A stretch of DNA of 6,687 nt from Pseudomonadota bacterium. GTDB taxonomy: Bacteria; Pseudomonadota; Alphaproteobacteria; Rhizobiales; Hyphomicrobiaceae. A program made the position numbers and the translations under genes. Location: assembly GCA_021816505.1 (NCBI GenBank), contig JAKAXS010000162.1:1-6687 (forward strand), read 5' to 3'. The notes under the pieces were generated by a model. The model did no database searches. It was given only the letters and a program-made list of their open reading frames with translations, and was not told the origin of the DNA. Positions 1 through 6,680 of the stretch are shown in pieces (position 1 is the first letter of the stretch; each line of letters begins with the position of its first letter).

Positions 1-9
1 TTCCGATCT
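1..9. other. Probable Illumina adapter remnant at left end
   Basis: The first nine bases, TTCCGATCT, equal the 3' end of the standard Illumina adapter (GCTCTTCCGATCT). The opposite end of the window carries the matching reverse-orientation remnant. These bases are therefore probably not genomic, and the last two residues of the left-hand protein fragment (Asp-Arg) would be adapter translation. The adapter sequence is known; that it was left in by incomplete trimming is inference. Confidence 0.85.
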
Positions 10-764
10 GCCACGACTTCCTTGGCGAACTTCGTCACCTCGCCTGATTTCGCCTGAGCGGGAGAACTCGCGGCCCGAGGCGGCGCCGGCTTGGCCGATT
101 GTTGTGGCGGCGGAGCGGGCGGCGCCGTCGCCTGCTGCGGCGGGCGCGGCTTGGGCCGGGGCGGCTGCGGTTGCTGCTCGCTAGCGTCCGCCTTGTCCTT
201 GACCGGCTCGGCTTTCTTCGCCTCCTTCGGCTCGGGCTTCGTTTCGGTTTTCGGCCCGCTGTCGCCGTCGAATGCTGGCGGCACCGGCGCGGGCGGCTTG
301 GCCTCGGCCTTCTCGGCTTGGGGCTGCTCCTCGCGCGGTGGCGCTGGCGGGGGAGCCGGAGGCACGGCCTGCTGCGCTTTCTGTCGCGGCCCTGGCGGCA
401 ATTGCGGTGCAGGCGGTGCCGGCGGAGGTGCTGGTGGCGCTGGTCGCGCGGCCGGTGTCTGGTCCAATCCCTCGATCGATGCCTGATCGACCAGTTCCAC
501 GGCGATTGCTTCGGTCAGCACGCCTTCGCCCAACGTCTCGGGCTGGCCCCACCAGGCGAACGGCAGCAGATGGGCAACGAGCGCAATCCCCGCGCCCGTC
601 CACAGCAGCCGGTCCGAACCGGAGACGCGCGCCAGGGCCTCGCGTGGCCCGTCGATCAACTCCGCGGCGGACGCAGCCCCACCACCTGCGCCCTGCAGCT
701 CAGTATCCTGCCGCAAGACCGCATCCTGCTGCGGCGTGCCGGTATCCGGGAGTTGGTCGCTCAC
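10..764 (-). CDS. TonB/TolA-like proline-rich envelope protein (C-terminus cut off)
   Basis: This open frame starts with GTG at 764 and runs off the left end without a stop, giving 251 residues. An in-frame TGA lies 15 bases upstream of the GTG, and TAGG (771-774, minus strand) is a weak ribosome site, so the start is well bounded. About 50 polar residues precede one hydrophobic segment (about 53-72, containing TGAGIALVAHLLPFAWW), then a short IAVELVDQ strand-like stretch. A long Pro/Ala-rich region follows (about 104-235) with a charged Lys/Glu part (EPKEAKKAEPVKDK), as in the periplasm-spanning linkers of TonB and TolA. His65 in the membrane segment matches the conserved TonB membrane His, but the Ser four residues earlier is Ala here. 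The C-terminal TonB domain that would settle the family lies outside the window. TonB passes proton-motive energy from ExbBD to outer-membrane transporters; TolA works in envelope integrity. No exbB, exbD or receptor gene is visible. It is transcribed divergently from dxs. Confidence 0.72.
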
Positions 765-869
765 GCTGTGCCTAAATCAACCTTTGCGAGCAGATCTTTT
801 CCTCGCCATATACCCTTTGTAATCGCTGAGGGCAGTCAGCGCGTCGCAGGCGGAACACCCGCTTACGCC

Positions 870-898
870 TTGGTCTGTATCAGGATTGGCGCTAGGTT
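870..898 (+). promoter_or_regulatory. Weak candidate promoter for dxs
   Basis: TTGGTC (870-875) and TAGGTT (893-898) are separated by 17 bases and sit just upstream of the dxs ribosome site, in the 165-bp divergent region shared with the TonB-like gene. Each hexamer matches the sigma-70 consensus at only three of six positions, so this is the best arrangement I can see rather than a firm call. I saw no riboswitch or clear Fur/Irr/RirA-type iron box in this interval. Confidence 0.2.
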
Positions 899-913
899 GT
901 GACCGGGACGACC

Positions 914-920
914 GAAGGAA
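914..920 (+). promoter_or_regulatory. Ribosome binding site of dxs
   Basis: GAAGGAA lies nine bases before the GTG at 930. This purine-rich Shine-Dalgarno match is what fixes the GTG as the start of dxs, in agreement with the N-terminal sequence expected for the family. Confidence 0.75.
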
Positions 921-929
921 ACGTTTACT

Positions 930-2843
930 GTGAGCAAAACCCCGCTGCTCGATCGCGTGAACACGCCGGAAGACCTTCGGCGGCTTCCCGAACAAGATCT
1001 GCGCCAGCTTGCTGACGAACTGCGTATCGAGACGATCGACGCCGTGTCCGTCACCGGTGGCCATCTCGGGGCGGGGCTCGGTGTGGTGGAGCTGACGGTG
1101 GCCCTGCATTGGGTCTTCGACACGCCGCGCGACCGGCTCATCTGGGATGTCGGCCATCAGGCCTATCCACACAAGATCCTCACCGGACGTCGCGACCGCA
1201 TCCGCACGCTGCGCCAGCCGGGCGGCCTGTCCGGCTTCACGCGCCGCTCCGAAAGCGAATATGACCCGTTCGGCGCCGCGCATTCGTCCACGTCCATTTC
1301 GGCCGGCCTCGGCATGGCCGTCGCACGCGATCTTGAAGGCGGCGACAACAACGTGGTCGCCGTGATCGGCGACGGCGCGATGAGCGCCGGCATGGCCTAC
1401 GAGGCGATGAACAACGCCGGAGCCCGCAACGAGCGCCTGATCGTCATCCTGAACGACAACGACATGTCGATCGCCCCGCCGACCGGCGCGCTGTCGGCCT
1501 ATCTCGCGCGCGTCACGTCCAGCGGCACGTACCTCTACATGCGCGACTTCGCCAAGCAGCTGGCGCGCCGCCTGCCCAAGAGCTGGGAACGCCGCGCCGC
1601 GCGGATGGAGGAATATACGCGTCACCTCTGGCAAGGCGGCGCCTGGTTCGAGGAACTCGGCTTCTACTACGTCGGTCCCATCGACGGTCACGACTTCAAC
1701 CACCTGCTTCCCGTCCTGAAGAACGTGCGCGACACCAAACAGGGCCCGATCCTGGTCCACGTCGTCACCAAGAAGGGCAAGGGGTATGGCCCGGCCGAGG
1801 CGTCCGACGACAAGTATCACGGCGTTGCAAAATTCAACGTTGTCACCGGCGCGCAGGTCAAGCCGAAGCCCAACGCGCCGAGCTACACGCGCGTGTTCGC
1901 CGACAGCCTCATCGCCGAAGCCCGCAAGGACAAGAAGATCGTCGCCATCACGGCCGCCATGCCGGACGGCACGGGCCTTGATCTGTTCGGCAAGGAATTT
2001 CCCGATCGCACGTTCGACGTCGGCATCGCCGAGCAGCACGCCGTCACCTTCGCGGCCGGGCTCGCCACCGAAGGCTTGAAGCCGTTCGCGGCGATCTACT
2101 CCACGTTCCTGCAGCGCGCCTACGACCAGGTGGTGCACGACGTCGCGATCCAGAGGCTGCCGGTGCGCTTCGCCATCGACCGTGCCGGGCTCGTCGGCGC
2201 CGATGGCGCGACACATGCGGGCTCGTTCGACATGGCCTACCTCGGCTGCCTGCCGGACATGGTGATCATGGCCGCCGCCGACGAGGCGGAGCTGACGCAC
2301 ATGGTCGCCACCGCGGCTGCCATAGACGATCGGCCGTCAGCGCTGCGCTATCCGCGCGGCGAAGGCCGTGGCGTCGAAATTCCGGCTGAGGGCCGGGCTA
2401 TCGAGATCGGCAAGGGCCGCATCGTGCGTGAAGGCACAGCCGTCGCGCTGCTGTCGATCGGCACACGGCTGGCCGACTGCCTTGCGGCGGCTGACCAGCT
2501 GGCCACGTTCGGCCTGTCCGCGACGGTGGCCGACGCGCGCTTCATGAAGCCACTCGACACCGACCTGGTGCGGCGCCTCGCCACCAACCACGAAGTGCTG
2601 ATCACGGTGGAGGAGGGCTCGGTGGGCGGCTTCGGCAGCCACGTGCTGCAATACCTCGCGCACGCAGGCCTGCTCGATCGCGGACTGAAGGTGCGCCCGA
2701 TGGTCCTGCCGGATGTCTTCATCGACCATGACAAGCCCGAGCGCATGTATGAACTTGCGGGGCTCGGCTCGGCAGGTATTGTGGCGCAAGTGCTTACCGC
2801 GCTGGGCCGTGACGCCCTGAAGCCGGAAGCCAGCCGCGCCTAG
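930..2843 (+). CDS. dxs: 1-deoxy-D-xylulose-5-phosphate synthase
   Basis: Dxs is a cytoplasmic thiamine-diphosphate enzyme. It condenses pyruvate with glyceraldehyde 3-phosphate, releasing CO2, to give DXP, the first intermediate of the MEP isoprenoid pathway and a precursor of thiamine and pyridoxal phosphate. The 637-residue product is full length for the family (about 620-640). The N-terminal ThDP-binding domain holds His45 in VTGGHLGAG, the DVGHQAYPHKILTGRR motif (His76) and AAHSSTSISAGLG. The magnesium/ThDP motif starts at GDG (147-149) and ends at Asn175 in ILNDNDMSI. The central pyrimidine-binding domain has FDVGIAEQHAVTFAAG with the catalytic Glu368, then YSTFLQRAYDQVVHDVAIQ and FAIDRAGLVGADGATH. 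The C-terminal transketolase domain has VADARFMKPLD and TVEEGSVGGFG. No motif is missing. The start is GTG with a good ribosome site. The gene is divergent from the TonB-like gene and 98 bp upstream of the M20 peptidase start; the usual neighbours xseB, ispA or tlyA are not adjacent. Confidence 0.98.
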   Translation: MSKTPLLDRVNTPEDLRRLPEQDLRQLADELRIETIDAVSVTGGHLGAGLGVVELTVALHWVFDTPRDRLIWDVGHQAYPHKILTGRRDRIRTLRQPGGLSGFTRRSESEYDPFGAAHSSTSISAGLGMAVARDLEGGDNNVVAVIGDGAMSAGMAYEAMNNAGARNERLIVILNDNDMSIAPPTGALSAYLARVTSSGTYLYMRDFAKQLARRLPKSWERRAARMEEYTRHLWQGGAWFEELGFYYVGPIDGHDFNHLLPVLKNVRDTKQGPILVHVVTKKGKGYGPAEASDDKYHGVAKFNVVTGAQVKPKPNAPSYTRVFADSLIAEARKDKKIVAITAAMPDGTGLDLFGKEFPDRTFDVGIAEQHAVTFAAGLATEGLKPFAAIYSTFLQRAYDQVVHDVAIQRLPVRFAIDRAGLVGADGATHAGSFDMAYLGCLPDMVIMAAADEAELTHMVATAAAIDDRPSALRYPRGEGRGVEIPAEGRAIEIGKGRIVREGTAVALLSIGTRLADCLAAADQLATFGLSATVADARFMKPLDTDLVRRLATNHEVLITVEEGSVGGFGSHVLQYLAHAGLLDRGLKVRPMVLPDVFIDHDKPERMYELAGLGSAGIVAQVLTALGRDALKPEASRA

Positions 2844-2868
2844 AGCGCCTGCTTGGGGGACGACCGCC

Positions 2869-2940
2869 ATGTGCAGCCAGCACGCACGCGTGCGCAATGT
2901 CGCGCGCGTCTTCCAGTCTGCAGCCATTCGTCGTGACTGA
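2869..2940 (+). CDS. Possible 23-residue upstream ORF / leader peptide
   Basis: An ATG at 2869 is preceded by GGGGGA (2855-2860), eight bases away, a better ribosome site than that of either candidate start of the downstream peptidase gene. The frame runs 23 codons (beginning MCSQHARVRNVARVF) and stops with TGA at 2938-2940, one base before the ATG at 2942 that I prefer for the M20 gene. This spacing would suit translational coupling. The peptide is basic (five Arg) and I recognise no family. It could equally be a chance ORF in GC-rich DNA; only conservation or ribosome profiling would tell. Confidence 0.3.
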   Translation: MCSQHARVRNVARVFQSAAIRRD

Positions 2941-2941
2941 C

Positions 2942-4339
2942 ATGCAAAACAAACTTCCCGACGTCCTCAACGCCCTCGAAGCGAATGCCGATGCGGCGCT
3001 GACGCGTCTGTTCGAGCTATTACGCATTCAAAGCATCTCGACGGACCCGGCCTTCAAGCAGCCGTGCCTGCAGGCGGCCCACTGGTGCGCGGAAGAACTG
3101 GACGAACTGGGTTTCAATTCCTCGGTGCGGCTCACGGCGGGCCATCCCATGGTCGTCGCGCACGACAAGTCGCCGCCCGACGGCAAGCTCCACGTGCTCT
3201 TCTACGGGCACTACGACGTGCAACCGCCCGATCCGCTCGAGCTTTGGGACGCTCCACCGTTCGAGCCGCATGTCGTCACTGAGAAGACCAACGGACCCGT
3301 GATCGTCGCGCGCGGCGCCCAAGACAACAAGGGCCAGCTGTCGACGTTTTTCGAGGCCGTGCGCGCCTGGCGCGAGGCGGCGGGCCAGCTTCCGGTCAAG
3401 GTCTCGATCATGCTGGAAGGCGAAGAGGAGACCGGCTCGCCATCATTGCCGGCGTTCCTAGATGAAGCGGGCGCCGAGCTGAAGGCGGATCTCGTTCTCG
3501 TCTGTGATACGGGCCAGTGGGACAAAGACACGCCCGCGATCACCACCATGCTCCGCGGACTGGCGTCGACCGAGGTCATCGTCACAGGGCCGTCGCGCGA
3601 TCTGCACTCGGGCATGTACGGCGGTCCGGCCATGAACCCGATTCGGGCGCTGGCTCGAATCATGGCGGCCATGCATGACGACGACGGCCGCATCCTCATC
3701 CCCGGTTTTTACGACGGCATCGTCTCACCCTCGGTGCAGCAGGCGGAGCAGTGGGCCTCGCTGGAGGCCGCTGGAGCGCCGTTTCTTGCGTCGGTCGGCC
3801 TGAAGGCGCCCGCCGGCGAAAAGGGATGCACGATCATCGAGCAGCTCTGGTCGCGACCGACGATCGAATTCAACGGCGTCACGGGAGGCTACCAGGGCGC
3901 GGGGTCGAAAACGGTCATCCCGTCGAAAGCATCCGTGAAAATTACCTGCCGCCTCGTGCCGGGACAGGACCCCGACAAGGTCATTGCCGCCGTCCACGAT
4001 TTCGTATCGGCAGCCCTCCCGGCCGACTGCACGGCCGAGTTCATCGGCGTTCGCGGCAGCGCCGCCATCGGCTTCGACACGACAGCGCCTGCCGTCAAGG
4101 CGGCGGCGGACGCGCTGGCAGAAGAATGGCAGCGGCCCGCCGTGCTGATGGGTTGCGGCGGATCGATCCCCATCGTCGCGTCGTTCAAGGACGTTCTGGG
4201 CATGGACAGCCTACTGGTCGGCTACGGCCTGGACGATGACCGCATCCACTCTCCCAACGAGAAATACAACGTGTCGTCCTTTAAAAAGGGCGCTAGAAGC
4301 TGGGCGCGAATCCTTCAAGCGCTTGCGCAGATCAAATAG
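2942..4339 (+). CDS. M20-family zinc metallo-dipeptidase (ArgE/DapE/ACY1/CPG2 type)
   Basis: This is a cytoplasmic-type two-zinc aminoacyl hydrolase of peptidase family M20; the group closest to CNDP-like dipeptidases usually splits dipeptides or related N-acyl amino acids, but the substrate cannot be read from sequence. From the ATG at 2942 it has 465 residues, normal for the group, with no signal peptide. Visible metal and catalytic positions are His90 in FYGHYDVQP, Asp128 in RGAQDNKGQ, Glu162 and Glu163 in LEGEEETGS, Asp189 in VCDTGQW and His436 in DDRIHSPNEKY. The middle part (about 210-370), including GPSRDLHSGMYGGPAMNP, is the inserted dimerisation domain. An upstream in-frame ATG at 2897 would add 15 residues, but these do not resemble the family and have no ribosome site; the 2942 start gives an N-terminus that runs directly into the conserved LLRIQSISTDPAF region. 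It is on the same strand as dxs and converges on the GntR gene. Confidence 0.92.
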   Translation: MQNKLPDVLNALEANADAALTRLFELLRIQSISTDPAFKQPCLQAAHWCAEELDELGFNSSVRLTAGHPMVVAHDKSPPDGKLHVLFYGHYDVQPPDPLELWDAPPFEPHVVTEKTNGPVIVARGAQDNKGQLSTFFEAVRAWREAAGQLPVKVSIMLEGEEETGSPSLPAFLDEAGAELKADLVLVCDTGQWDKDTPAITTMLRGLASTEVIVTGPSRDLHSGMYGGPAMNPIRALARIMAAMHDDDGRILIPGFYDGIVSPSVQQAEQWASLEAAGAPFLASVGLKAPAGEKGCTIIEQLWSRPTIEFNGVTGGYQGAGSKTVIPSKASVKITCRLVPGQDPDKVIAAVHDFVSAALPADCTAEFIGVRGSAAIGFDTTAPAVKAAADALAEEWQRPAVLMGCGGSIPIVASFKDVLGMDSLLVGYGLDDDRIHSPNEKYNVSSFKKGARSWARILQALAQIK

Positions 4340-4345
4340 ACAAAA

Positions 4346-4365
4346 GATATCCTTCAAAGGACATC
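4346..4365. terminator. Weak interrupted hairpin between convergent genes
   Basis: GATATCCTTCAAAGGACATC can fold as GAT/ATC plus TCCT/AGGA around a TCAA loop, with one mismatched pair between the two stem parts. It lies seven bases past the M20 stop in the 49-bp gap between convergent stops, where a bidirectional terminator would be expected. It has no U-tract and the stem is short and AT-rich, so the call is tentative. Confidence 0.22.
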
Positions 4366-4388
4366 AGACTGCGAAACTTCATTACAAG

Positions 4389-5132
4389 TTAGCGCAATTG
4401 ATACGCATAAATTGCATTTGCTCCAAGACGGCAAAACGCGACGCGAAATTCAATGGGTACGTGATCGAAACACGTGACAATACGTGTAAGTTGCAACAAA
4501 GGCGCGCCTTGCGTTACTTCCAGTAGTTTTGCCTGCTTACCATCTGCCAAATGAAGTTCGAGTTGTTCGGACGCGGGCGCCGCCAAAAGGCCGTAACGCC
4601 GGGCAAGCGCGCCTAAAGGCATCGTGTGAGCCGCAGTATCCTTCTCAAGATTCTCAAATCTCTGGCTCGGATAACGGCAGTACTCCAGAACGTGCGTATC
4701 GTTCGCGGTATCAGCCAGAACTTTACGAATGCGAACGACCGATGTTCCGTCAGTCAACGACAAGGCGCGCTGTTCGTCATCGTCGGCCAATCCGGACGTC
4801 ACCTGAATGCTTTTGATCTCCCAGGTGAGTGCGTCCATCCGGCGCGTGCGCAAATTGTCCAGTGACGGCGACTCGCCCGAGGGCATTTCGCTAACATATG
4901 TTCCGCGGCCCTGCCGCCGTGTCAGCAGTCCGCGTTCGCTTAAGGCCTGCAAGGCTTTTCGCATCGTGCCTACGCTGACGCCGAACGTGCGCGCCAGTTC
5001 GATCTCGTTGGGCACCATCGCCCCGCTCTTCCACGTTCCGTCGGCGATGTAGTCCAGCAGTCTGTCAAATATCTGAAGGTACAAGGGACGTGTTTCAAAA
5101 ACTGGCTTTTCTAATTTCCGGATAATCTCCAT
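4389..5132 (-). CDS. GntR-family transcriptional regulator, HutC subfamily (UTRA domain)
   Basis: The 247-residue protein has an N-terminal winged helix-turn-helix (about 16-80: RPLYLQIFDRLLDYIADG, then NEIELARTFGVS, RKALQALSERGLL and RRQGRGTYV), which binds operator DNA as a dimer. A C-terminal UTRA ligand domain follows (about 100-240, including VVRIRKVLAD, GAPLLQLTRIV and VPIEFRVAFC). UTRA domains sense small metabolites such as sugars, amino acids or histidine-degradation intermediates; the ligand here is unknown. The first in-frame ATG is used; the ribosome site is poor (GGTG close to the ATG). The gene is divergent from the AraC regulator and convergent with the M20 gene. Its 3' end and upstream region are about 42% GC by hand count, against 67% in a dxs line, which suggests transfer or a relaxed region. 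Self-regulation through the palindrome at 5158-5167 is possible. I see no frameshift or missing domain. Confidence 0.93.
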   Translation of the reverse strand: MEIIRKLEKPVFETRPLYLQIFDRLLDYIADGTWKSGAMVPNEIELARTFGVSVGTMRKALQALSERGLLTRRQGRGTYVSEMPSGESPSLDNLRTRRMDALTWEIKSIQVTSGLADDDEQRALSLTDGTSVVRIRKVLADTANDTHVLEYCRYPSQRFENLEKDTAAHTMPLGALARRYGLLAAPASEQLELHLADGKQAKLLEVTQGAPLLQLTRIVTCFDHVPIEFRVAFCRLGANAIYAYQLR

Positions 5133-5157
5133 GGCACCAACTTAAGGTTCTGTGGGT

Positions 5158-5167
5158 TTTCGCGAAA
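5158..5167. promoter_or_regulatory. Candidate operator palindrome TTTCGCGAAA
   Basis: This perfect 10-bp palindrome lies 25 bases before the GntR start codon and overlaps the candidate -10 element and expected transcription start of that gene. A dimeric GntR repressor binding here would shut off its own promoter. The position and symmetry are visible; the binding partner is inference, and the AraC protein is less likely because its family normally uses direct repeats. Confidence 0.35.
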
Positions 5168-5194
5168 TACAACGAGTGTGCTCTGTACGATTAA
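5166..5194 (-). promoter_or_regulatory. Candidate promoter of the GntR gene
   Basis: Read on the minus strand, TTAATC (5189-5194) and TGTATT (5166-5171) are 17 bases apart. They match the sigma-70 -35 and -10 hexamers at three and four of six positions. They lie in an AT-rich stretch (about 42% GC) of the 166-bp region between the divergent GntR and AraC starts. I could not find an equally good promoter for the AraC gene in the same interval. Confidence 0.25.
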
Positions 5195-5289
5195 CGAGAG
5201 ACTCGATATTGCATTGTTTAAGACTAATCGCTTGAGGTTGGAGCCGCTCGTTTGAGACGGCACAAACGCTGGAACAATCCGGCAGGGCC

Positions 5290-5294
5290 AGGAG
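5290..5294 (+). promoter_or_regulatory. Ribosome binding site of the AraC-family gene
   Basis: AGGAG lies four bases before the ATG at 5299. The spacing is a little short but the match is good, and it supports this ATG as the start. Confidence 0.65.
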
Positions 5295-5298
5295 CGTC

Positions 5299-6264
5299 AT
5301 GAGAACAATTTTTTCCGCACTGGATTTTCACCCGCGAGATCGGCTTTCAAGTTGGTACGATGTTGCAAATCGCACCTATGCCGTTCACCACTGCAATTTG
5401 AAACACGCGGTCGCCTTCAACGCATCGCTGTCCGTGGCCGGTCTGGGTGATGTCGGCGTTTCGGTGCTCGAGAGCGACGCGATCGAATTCACGCGCACCC
5501 CTGGCGATATCGCCAAGGACATCGAGCACAACGTGTTCATCTGCCTCGTCGCGTCGGGACGCGCGAGCTGGGGCCAGGACGGACGTGAGGGAGCAGGCGG
5601 CCCGGGTGACTTTACCCTTCTGGAGTCGCAACGGCCCTACGCAATACGGCTTCACGAACCCACCAAGCTGATCATCCTGCGCGTGCCCCATCGCCTTCTC
5701 GAGCAGCGTGTCGGCCCTACGATCGGCCTGACTGCCATTCCGATCTCGGGCCAGAGCAACATCGGGGGATTGGCTGGTGGATTTCTTGCGTTGCTGCCGG
5801 ACCGGTTGCCGCTGGCGGCGGGGCCCGAGGAAGCGCGTATCGCCGAGCTGACGCTCGATCTCGTGGCGATGGCTCTGTTGGCGGAACGCGAGTGCCGGCC
5901 GAAATTCTCGGCCGCACGCGAAGTCGCCCTCGTGTCCTTGCAGTCCGCAATCGAAGCCAACCTCGGCGATCCGGATCTGACCGCGGATCGGGTGGCCAAA
6001 CAGGCCGGCATCAGCGTGCGCTACGCGAGTTCGCTGTTGTCGGAGCAGGGGTCGTCGGTCGGCCGTTACATTCTTCAGCGGCGGCTGGAGCGATGTCGCA
6101 AGCTCCTGGAAGATCCGGCGCATGCCCATCGCACCATCACGGACATAGCGTTGTCATGGGGCTTTTCGGACTCGTCCCACTTCGGCCGCCGCTTCAAGGA
6201 AGCATACGGTCAGTCGCCGAGCGATTGTCGGCCTCCGCAATCGCGGTCCGGCGGCGATCACTAG
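5299..6264 (+). CDS. AraC-family transcriptional regulator
   Basis: The 321-residue protein combines an N-terminal AraC-binding-like domain (about 10-190; recognisable from HPRDRLSSWYDV near the start and GDFTLLESQRPYAI followed by LIILRVPHRLLEQRVG) with a C-terminal double helix-turn-helix (about 210-312). The first HTH contains LTADRVAKQAGISVRYASSLL. The second carries the family signature ITDIALSWGFSDSSHFGRRF (280-299), followed by KEAYGQSPSDCR. Members usually activate catabolic or stress operons and bind direct repeats; the ligand is unknown. Length and layout are normal for the FeaR/NahR-like type with this N-terminal domain. It is divergent from the GntR gene and its stop is 26 bp from the stop of the convergent hisF. 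Base composition is close to the GC-rich background, unlike the neighbouring GntR gene. Confidence 0.94.
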   Translation: MRTIFSALDFHPRDRLSSWYDVANRTYAVHHCNLKHAVAFNASLSVAGLGDVGVSVLESDAIEFTRTPGDIAKDIEHNVFICLVASGRASWGQDGREGAGGPGDFTLLESQRPYAIRLHEPTKLIILRVPHRLLEQRVGPTIGLTAIPISGQSNIGGLAGGFLALLPDRLPLAAGPEEARIAELTLDLVAMALLAERECRPKFSAAREVALVSLQSAIEANLGDPDLTADRVAKQAGISVRYASSLLSEQGSSVGRYILQRRLERCRKLLEDPAHAHRTITDIALSWGFSDSSHFGRRFKEAYGQSPSDCRPPQSRSGGDH

Positions 6265-6290
6265 GCGCGTAACGAGGCGGAGAACAGAAA

Positions 6291-6680
6291 CTACTCGTCC
6301 AGGCGCACGCGTACGCCGGCGGCCGCCATGTGCGCCTTCGCCTCGCCGATCGTGTAGGTTCCGAAATGGAAGATGGACGCCGCTAGAACCGCACTGGCGT
6401 GGCCATCGCGCACACCGGCCACCAGATGATCCAGGTTTCCCACGCCGCCGGATGCGATGACGGGAACCGAAACGGCATCGGCAATGGTGCGCGTCAACGC
6501 GATGTCGAAGCCGGCCTTGGTGCCGTCGCGGTCCATCGACGTCAGCAGCAACTCGCCGGCCCCCAGCGATACGACCTCGCGCGCGAATTCGATTGCGTCG
6601 AGCCCCGTGGGCTTGCGTCCGCCATGCGTGAAGATTTCCCACCGGTCGGGCGCGCCGTCCGCCGAAACGCGCTTGGCGTC
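6291..6680 (-). CDS. hisF: Imidazole glycerol phosphate synthase cyclase subunit (C-terminal half)
   Basis: HisF, paired with the glutaminase HisH, closes the imidazole ring from PRFAR and ammonia to give imidazole glycerol phosphate plus AICAR in histidine synthesis. Only the last 129 residues are present, about half of the usual 250-260-residue (beta/alpha)8 barrel. The fragment opens exactly at the Asp of the conserved DAKRVSADG motif, which corresponds to catalytic Asp130 of characterised HisF proteins. Then come WEIFTHGGRKPTGLDA, GAGELLLTSMDRDGTKAGFD, the phosphate-binding PVIASGGVGNLDHL and AVLAASIFHFGTYTIGEAKAHM, ending RVRLDE at a TAG. The N-terminal half is missing because the sequence ends there, not because the gene is broken. 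No hisE follows: the next gene is the convergent AraC regulator. Confidence 0.97.
   Translation of the reverse strand, partial: DAKRVSADGAPDRWEIFTHGGRKPTGLDAIEFAREVVSLGAGELLLTSMDRDGTKAGFDIALTRTIADAVSVPVIASGGVGNLDHLVAGVRDGHASAVLAASIFHFGTYTIGEAKAHMAAAGVRVRLDE

Noticed and set aside
104..460. Repeat-like GGCGG/CCGCC runs suggesting a tandem repeat
   Set aside because: These are irregular Pro/Ala codons of the TonB-like linker with no fixed period.
777..809. A 10-residue basic micro-ORF (MARKRSARKG) in the TonB-like gene's leader, with AAAGGG upstream
   Set aside because: It is too short to separate from chance, although its stop is in frame with and 12 bases before the GTG start; without conservation data it is not called.
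99..902. A 267-codon plus-strand frame over the TonB-like gene
   Set aside because: Its Arg/Leu-rich translation is the mirror of the Pro/Ala codons of the minus-strand gene, which has a bounded start, a membrane segment and a typical linker.
777..2300. A 507-codon open frame on the minus strand antisense to dxs
   Set aside because: It is complementary to a perfectly conserved dxs and shows no domain; long antisense frames are common in GC-rich genes.
2337..2927. A 196-codon minus-strand frame over the 3' end of dxs
   Set aside because: It is antisense to the C-terminal Dxs domain, with low-complexity composition and no recognisable family.
4459..4487. Three ACGTG copies within 28 bases, two forming ACACGT-N6-ACGTGT
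   Set aside because: They lie inside the GntR coding sequence, where the bases are explained by the RIVTCFDHVP codons, and at the 3' end of the gene, an unlikely operator position.
5347..6129. A 260-codon minus-strand frame antisense to the AraC-family gene
   Set aside because: The plus-strand protein has both expected domains; the antisense product resembles nothing.
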